Below, one piece after another: positions 54,900 through 64,000 of a stretch of 64,000 nucleotides of DNA. Numbering within the stretch: the first letter of the stretch is position 1; each line of letters opens with the position of its first letter. The notes under the pieces were generated by a model. That model did no database searches. It was not told the DNA's origin and worked only from the letters and a program-made list of their open reading frames with translations. Origin of the DNA: Dioscorea cayenensis subsp. rotundata (taxonomy: Eukaryota; Streptophyta; Magnoliopsida; Dioscoreales; Dioscoreaceae); the NCBI RefSeq assembly GCF_009730915.1, contig NC_052489.1, positions 24,731,916 to 24,795,915 of the forward strand, read 5' to 3'. The position numbers and the translations under genes are program-made.

Positions 54900-56735
54900 T
54901 ATACATTGAGGTCTAAATGCTACTATTCTTAAGATATAGAATTTCGCTGCCTGAATTCTGGGTTACATATAGTTTTGCAATGTTTTGTATTGTGAGATAC
55001 AATTGTTGATTGTGTATTTGCTACTTGAAGCATATGCCAGAATGTGTTGTGGGAACGGTCCAAATCATTGGTTTCTCTGCTTCCATTTGTCAAATCCCTG
55101 AGTGAGATATTTCAGCTTTCTATTAATATTGTCTGGTCATTTTGATTTTTGAAGTATTGTGACAATTTCTATTGACTTATGGGTGTATGTGGGTATGCTC
55201 ATTGTTGTAGGTGATGATAACGACCATGGACCGACCTATCAATGCATATTGTATCATGGTGGAAGCCACCCGCTCAATGGTACATGAATGGATGAATCAT
55301 AACTTGAAGGAAATTTTTTTCAACACCTAATGAAGTGTTTTTTTTTTTTTTTCTTTTGGATAAATCATCTGTATAAAAGTTAAAGTTAGTAAATATTCTT
55401 TTGATTTGTTCATAAATAAATAAATAAATTTGCAGGTTTTTTAAATTTGACGAGGCAATTCACTTAGGGAAAAAATTCTGTAAAACCAAAACCTAGGCTC
55501 AGAAGACCTTGAGAGGGATCATGTATTCAATCACTGGTTATTAGGAAATTAGTCTTTCGAAGTGTATATATTTGGAAAAAAAAAGTTTGTTTGGTTCTAT
55601 GTGTGAACATGGGGGAGTCTGAGAATCTTGACTTTAGATGACTAAAAAGCAATAAAAATGAGTCTGGTGCGTAGTTAGGAAGTTAAGCTAGCATTGGCGA
55701 GAAAGTACTGTAACCTCTCATATGCTTTATTTTGACAGCATAATGTTATGTTAAAATAATCAGAGTATTGGCGAAAAGTTTCAGCAACCTCTTTTAATCA
55801 AGTCAAGAAGTAGTTACTTACTATTCAGTAATGTTACAGCTTATTCAATGAGAAAAACAAAATTATTTTTTTTTTTTTAAAACTGAATATTATTACTTCG
55901 GGGAAAAACTTTGACATCATCTGAAAATTTTTGAAAAACCTAATTAATACGAACTAGAAAAATAAGATCCAAAACTTTTTTTTAATTATTTTAGTTAAAA
56001 TTTGAAATATATTTTTTACAAGATTTTATGTTGATTTTCATATTATTTCTCCTAACGATTAGAGGTAATAAGTAAAAACCCGCCATTAAACAAATAAAAA
56101 CCTTTCGGCTAATTGATAATTTAAAAACGCATGCCATATAATTTCAAAGTAAGTTGCCTCATCATGTTGACCCAGAGACTGGCAAGTCATTCTAGCAGAG
56201 AAGAGATCAGTAATTTGGTGGAAATTTAATGTGATTTATGCTAATTTAATTAAAATATTCAAAATAAGACCAAGAGAGTCAAAGGCCAAATCTAAGCCAT
56301 CTTCTACACGTGTTCCGTATGGTATTCTTCATACATATCCAGAGCAACAAAAAAGACTGAAGCTGAGAAACAAAATAGGGGTAGGTAAAAAGAGTTAGGT
56401 GAGTAAAATAAAAATATTCAGGTTTGGTGAGACGCAGCTTTCAGATTCAGACTTTGAATACTCAGTTGAATCAAACTAGCCCCACCAAACCATAGGACAA
56501 TAATCAAATGCATAATTGAAATATTTCTTTTTCTTCTTTTATTCTCTGCCCGGGAAACCAAACAAATAGTACACAAAGGTAATACATAGATAGATTACAC
56601 CCTTGCATTACATACAAAATACAAGCCACATGTAACTTAAATTTTTTTTTTTAAAAAAAAAAGGAAAAAAGAACAAGAAGTAGTTCAGATTAATAAAGCC
56701 GAGATAAGATAAGGATGCTCAGGTTGGATAGTAGT
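54900..56735. other. Intergenic DNA between RPS6 and DAHP synthase
   Basis: No supported gene. A T run followed by TTTTGGATAAATCATC near 55339-55370 looks like a very short antisense LINE tail. Confidence 0.45.
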
Positions 56736-59227
<2,492 letters not shown>

Positions 59228-59327
59228 TGCTCGTTGATTCAATGCCAACGAGGAGGAGAAGTCTCGCGAGAGCTGGGTCGAGAGCGAGGCAATGGTGGCG
59301 CTTGGACCAGTGGAAGGACGGGGAGGG

Positions 59328-59336
59328 GTATTTATA
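59328..59336 (-). promoter_or_regulatory. TATA box of the DAHP synthase gene
   Basis: Minus-strand CTATAAATA lies about 100 bp upstream of the start codon, followed by a GC-rich leader with no competing box nearby. Confidence 0.6.
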
Positions 59337-59419
59337 GGCGGCCATGGTTGTTGGTGCTTTGGCGGGGTAGGTATTGCGAGTCGGGGAGACTCTTAACGGG
59401 TCGGATCTGAAAACATAGT

Positions 59420-60640
59420 CAAATTAAAATTTATTTTACCTTATATACTTATTACGATTCTTTTATTCTTATTTCATGAAATATTTAGAGAGAATTTGAA
59501 GAGGTGTTGAGTTTGGATCCGAAACCCGATAAGGGGAAGGATCCGTTAAGGAGGAAGATACGGGTATCAGTAAAGATTCCTTTTGATAAATGGGGTTGGT
59601 GAAGAAGCACATGAATTGCACGTGAGGATTGATGTAGGAGAGGTTGTTGATGTGGCTATTGTGAGGCCACGTGTGTGTTTAATGGCTGTGTTCGTGGCTG
59701 TTTGGTATTTGGAGTTAGGTATCACTCTGATATTAAATTGGGAGTATAATACTCCATGATAATTGACTCATGCTTTTCATATATATATATATACATACTC
59801 CATATGGCAAAGTGTTTTAATAACAGAAGTGAACATAAAAGATAATAATTTGTCCAAAATGTAGGTAACAACAAATGATCATTTAATTTTTTTAGCACCT
59901 ATTATTTATGTAAAATGTTCATATTATCTCTTTGAGGAGATATATGTAAATCTCAACTCACATAAAATAAAAGCCGTATTTGAATTATAAAGTTTGTATT
60001 TGTACCCACCCTAACATGTGGTTTGTCACTATTGTGAAATGAAAAATTCATACAAGTTATTTTTTTTCTTAATTTTAATTTTAAATTTTTGAAATACTTT
60101 ATTAATGTACTTTGTTTTAAATATAAATAAAAGAAATAATGAGAGTAATTCATTTTACAACCCAAAAAAAATATAAAATAAAATGCATGTTTTGACCTGC
60201 TATTTCAAAATTTATCGGATTTCGCAGTGAACAGCCCAATCTAATTATCTAATCTAATCAATCAATAATTTGCATTTGATCGCTAATTAAAATAGTTACT
60301 GTTTATTACTTATCAGTACTTACATTTGATGTGTATAAATGAAACTTTTATATAACTTTAAAATAATCATATATCATGTCAATACGGCTAAAAATAATAA
60401 TAAAAAAATGATTTGAGAGTATTTAATTACAATGTAAGTTGAAGATTTGAAGACGTATAAAAAATGAATATTAATTAAATAAATAGTATTTTATCGTACA
60501 TAGAATCATATGGGTCCCTGAAAATTCAAATCACATGAGTGCAAAATGCAAATGGCTTTCAATAATTTTGGAACCTGAATAATGTTGTCCCAATCATTGG
60601 TATATTTTCCAACTCGAGTTTCCACAAATCCAGTTTCTAT
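59420..60640. other. AT-rich intergenic DNA, nothing recognised
   Basis: Upstream region of the DAHP synthase gene. No other gene or structured repeat was identified. Confidence 0.5.
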
Positions 60641-60649
60641 GTATTTCTC

Positions 60650-60898
60650 ATGAATCAAAGGATCCATTTATTTATTTATTTATTTATTTTTCATATTATT
60701 CCTTATTTATTTGATTTAAAGTTATACTTGTCTGTGTTCTATTTGTTGTTGTTATGTGTTTTGGTTTCACCCCTAGTGACTGCATTGGTTTTTTTATTCT
60801 TGTTTTTTGGTTTTTTTTATTGTATATTTTGTTTTGAATTTGTTTGTTCTGTTTTCTTTATAATAAATTTATGATTTATCTATTTTTATTAAAAAAAT
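60650..60898 (+). mobile_element. LINE 3' end fragment
   Basis: A T/G-rich tract ends with AATAAATTTATGATTTATCTATTTTTATT and an A run, a diverged form of the terminus seen at 48.6 kb (AATAAATTCATGGTTTATCCACTTTATTC). It includes a TTTA microsatellite (60664-60690) at its left. Confidence 0.5.
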
Positions 60899-60899
60899 T

Positions 60900-63590
60900 A
60901 AGTTATACTCAATATTTCACATATGTGAGATATTATGTATTTATTTCTATTTTTTATTTATGATTTACTTATAAATAAATATGAAAGAAAAATAAAAGAC
61001 AAACAAAAAAAATCAAATAATAATTTGTATTGTTATAATCATGTAATTACAATATTATCAAAAAATAATATTCTCACATCAAATGATGTAAAAAAATAGG
61101 TTTTTTCGATATCTTAGAATATTATCAGTAATTAAACTTAGATATTATAAAATCAAATCAATTCATACCAAAAGGCTTGGTATTGAGACAAGCTTATTGA
61201 TCATAATTAGTCAAATATGTCCACTAGGGTTGGTGAGGGAGAGCATGCATGTATCTAATTTTGTGAGTCCAATGAAGTATATATGGTTGAATTAAGATCA
61301 ATACACCAACAAATTGATACTTGATGTCACGTTCCTACTTGGGTGGCAAATCAACCGTTCCACCACTTGGTTTTAAAAAGAAAGTTTTATAAAGATGTTT
61401 TCAATATCTCAATGAAATTGTAGTTTATTGGCTTTACAAAATGAAAAAAAAATACATTATATGATTTTTTTAATCAACTTATTAAAACAAAGTTATAGAT
61501 TTTGAGTGAGATGAGATGGTAACATAGTTTTCAGAAAAATAATCTAGTGAACTCGGTTTGGTGGTAACTACCACAAAATTAAGACTTGATTCAATCTTAA
61601 TCATGGGTTTATAAATTTTATTATTTATTCATTATATAATATACAAATTGATTGGTAATTATATTAAAAGATTGTTACCTTTCGTTTTAGAAATCACTAA
61701 ATTGAGGTAATCCAATGGGTGAGGATGAACCACATCTCTGTTCTGTCATAAATACCACGAAACTGAGTTTATGGGATCATTTTTCTAATTTTCATAGATT
61801 TTTTTTTTTAAATCAGATAATACATGTTCCTTACTTCGTTGAAGGGAACTAACATTGCTGATAGTGCAAAGAGCTATTGAAAAAAAAAAACTTCCACCAC
61901 CCTAATAATTAAGTTAGTATTCCATTTCTCTTTTAAATAAAAATCAAAGATTCAAATATCTTTTTATTTTAATATTAAAAGTTCAATTATTGCTTATTTA
62001 TATTAAAAAAAAACAAACATAAAAAAATAAATAAACAAATTTTTTTCAATATTGCTTATCAGAGACTTTACTGAGAAACATGCCGAATCATTCAGTCCAA
62101 CAATAATAAAGTAAAGTATTGCATAAAAGCACAGAGACAAATAAGGATACTTACTTATTCCAACAATAATGAAGCAGAGTATTACATAAAAGCACATAAA
62201 TAAATAAGGACGGAAAAGTTGCCATAATTTTTAAATTTATATTCACGATTTCAAATTTACCGAAAATTAATAATAAAGAAAGAAGGAATCAAAAGAGATA
62301 CTGAAAAACCAACATGGTACACATATAATGTGCATTCAAATGCTTGGAGCACATGATGCAAAAACCCAACGACAAGCAGCATGGCCAATGCAGCACATGT
62401 TTTCTAACTTTTGTTATAAAATTACAAACTTATATAATTCGCACATGGTTCCTTCTTTGGCTCTATTAATTGTCTAATGCCACATGGGATGATATCATTG
62501 GAGCTTGTAGTTCTCATCCATAATGAATACATGGCTTGAATTAATTAAAGATCTATTGAGGCCAAAATGAGAGGCAATGAACACTTCAACCTTAATAGTT
62601 TAGTGAAATCACAAGTGTTATAGAACATGTGAAAGGCTTGAGATCATTGTATCATTGGTAGTTTAGAATAAAATTTTAAAAACAGGGTGGCATGTGGGGA
62701 ATAATTAGTAGTTATTACAGTTTGTTCCATGTTGGTATGATCTATTGCATCAAAGTGATCGGAATCTCAATCTTTGGTTGGTGGTTTCTTGTATTCATTC
62801 TTGTTAGTATTGTGTAATGAAATTGAGTTTTGTATTTGTGGGGACATAATGGTGAAGTCTCTATTTTTATTTTATTAATATGTACTAAATTTAAAATTAT
62901 GTTATAATATAATATATTTAAATAGTTCGGTTTATTTTTATATCTAACATTTCCAGTAGGACTAATTGAAAGTGATCTAAACCAGTTAATGATAGTCTAA
63001 GGTAAAGCAAAAGAAAAAGATAAAAAATTATTTGTTTGAGATGGTTGGTGAGGAGCTTTAAGCCCTCAATTAAGAAAATAATTCTTTGTATGAAAACTTA
63101 GAAGAATAAAAAAATTATCAAAGTTTTCATTTAGTTGGAGGGTTTTGTTTGGTGACAAGAGATGTGAAATTTAGCTAATTAAGTTGGGTGACAAATTGAA
63201 TGGTTAAAATTTTTGGTTCATTTGGGTCCAATGTGATTAAGCATATCTTGATATAATTATTGACATGAAAACAAATGTATATAGTTCAATTATTTGTTAA
63301 AGTACAATGATTGCCACAGGATTTTATTGTTGAGATTAGCGGTTTGCATGTGTTTTTTAAAGTATCTGTTTTATTAATATATTAGCTTATTATTGGGTTT
63401 GTTGAAAAAAAATGTTTAAATTTTAATTTTTAAGTAATTTTATTTATTAAATTTGGCAAGATCCCATATATATATATATATATTCTCTCATTATGTCTAA
63501 TCCCTTAATCATTGCTGGTGGTTAGAATGATCAACTTTTATTATGTGAGGTACAATTATGTATGTTGTACCTCATGTGAGGAATTTAGTA
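60900..63590. other. AT-rich intergenic DNA, nothing recognised
   Basis: No supported gene, only low-complexity AT tracts and a TA run near 63468-63482. Confidence 0.5.
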
Positions 63591-63593
63591 GGT

Positions 63594-64000
63594 TTTTTTT
63601 TAAAATTAAATAAATCACTAATATTAAAAAAAAAAGAATGGAAATATAGAAGAGAAGAACAATAGGAAAACAATAACAACAAAAAAGTTCACTAGAGATG
63701 GATCAACATAAAATGAGAAAGCGAGACAAAAACAACGGTACAAAAAAGAAACAACCTCACATTGTCCTGAATTACATCATCCAGGGTGGAAAGACTCATG
63801 ATGCAGTTCTAGCCAGTGTCTTGGATTGAAGCCTTACCGCCACTATCGCTCGTACCGGCTGATTCAGAACGAGATCCCAAGAACTTAAGACTGCGGTGAA
63901 CAAGTGCAATGGAATCTTCAAGCTTTGATTTTTTTCCCCATGGAATTGCAGACAACCAAATTAGGATCATATGGTCAGTCTTGACAATAATCGAATGAAC
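63594..64000 (-). mobile_element. LINE 3' end with ORF2 C-terminus, antisense, cut by the window edge
   Basis: Read on the minus strand from the right edge, the frame gives VHSIIVKTDHMILIWLSAIP, then HRSLKFLGSRSESAG and a stop near 63811. This matches the C-terminal tails of the LINEs at 5.7-5.87 kb (KHSLNFMRARA) and 48.2-48.36 kb (KRSLNFLRSRS). The poly(A) appears as a T run near 63594. The body continues beyond the window. Confidence 0.8.

Noticed and set aside
59228..59248. DAHP synthase start seven codons upstream
   Set aside because: It would need a TTG start; the ATG at 59227 gives a typical plant transit-peptide start.

Overview
This is a nuclear window from a flowering plant. It has split genes with short canonical introns, an AT-rich background, telo-box promoters on ribosomal-protein genes, plastid and mitochondrial targeting, and a heavy load of plant transposons. 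The sequence alone does not fix the species. A non-grass monocot is a guess only.

Layout. 1-8.2 kb: a LINE 3' end, a tRNA-derived SINE, one single-exon membrane-protein gene (ZCF37-like, 2548-3207), a decayed L1-type LINE (3.57-6.13 kb), another LINE tail and a Stowaway MITE. 8.2-14 kb: a convergent pair of housekeeping genes, cytosolic ribosomal protein eS1/S3a (+, with a 2-nt deficit in exon 3) and mitochondrial SURF1 (-, intact, six exons). 14.1-16.3 kb: a chimeric locus with a 308-bp tandem duplication carrying a MAPKK-like fragment and an antisense gene fragment. 17.7-21.2 kb: a large diverged palindrome whose two arms each hold a copy of one coiled-coil ORF. 20.8-24.5 kb: an unusual GC-rich tract with a 1000-N gap, ending in a Mutator-like terminus. 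24.8-33.1 kb: two partial alcohol-dehydrogenase-like pseudogenes bracketing a nest of LTRs and a hAT-like element. 33.2-39.5 kb: a degenerate Mutator-like element (MULE) with a MuDR-type transposase N-terminus on + and a DUF1985/Ulp1 protease gene on -. 39.9-42.8 kb: an RNase-H-bearing LINE split by a solo LTR with a target-site duplication.

43.9-59.3 kb is the second gene-rich block: a 14-3-3 protein gene (-), a young 5'-truncated LINE, ribosomal protein eS6/S6 (+) and plastid DAHP synthase (-), all intact. 59.4-64 kb is AT-rich intergenic DNA with two more LINE tails.

The genes do not form a pathway. Two encode 40S proteins, and the others act in cytochrome oxidase assembly, phosphoprotein binding and the shikimate pathway. 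The main interest lies in mobile-element structure: nested insertions with readable target-site duplications, an Ulp1-carrying MULE, the palindromic duplication, GC-AG introns in both ribosomal-protein genes, and signs that part of the window may be poorly polished assembly.
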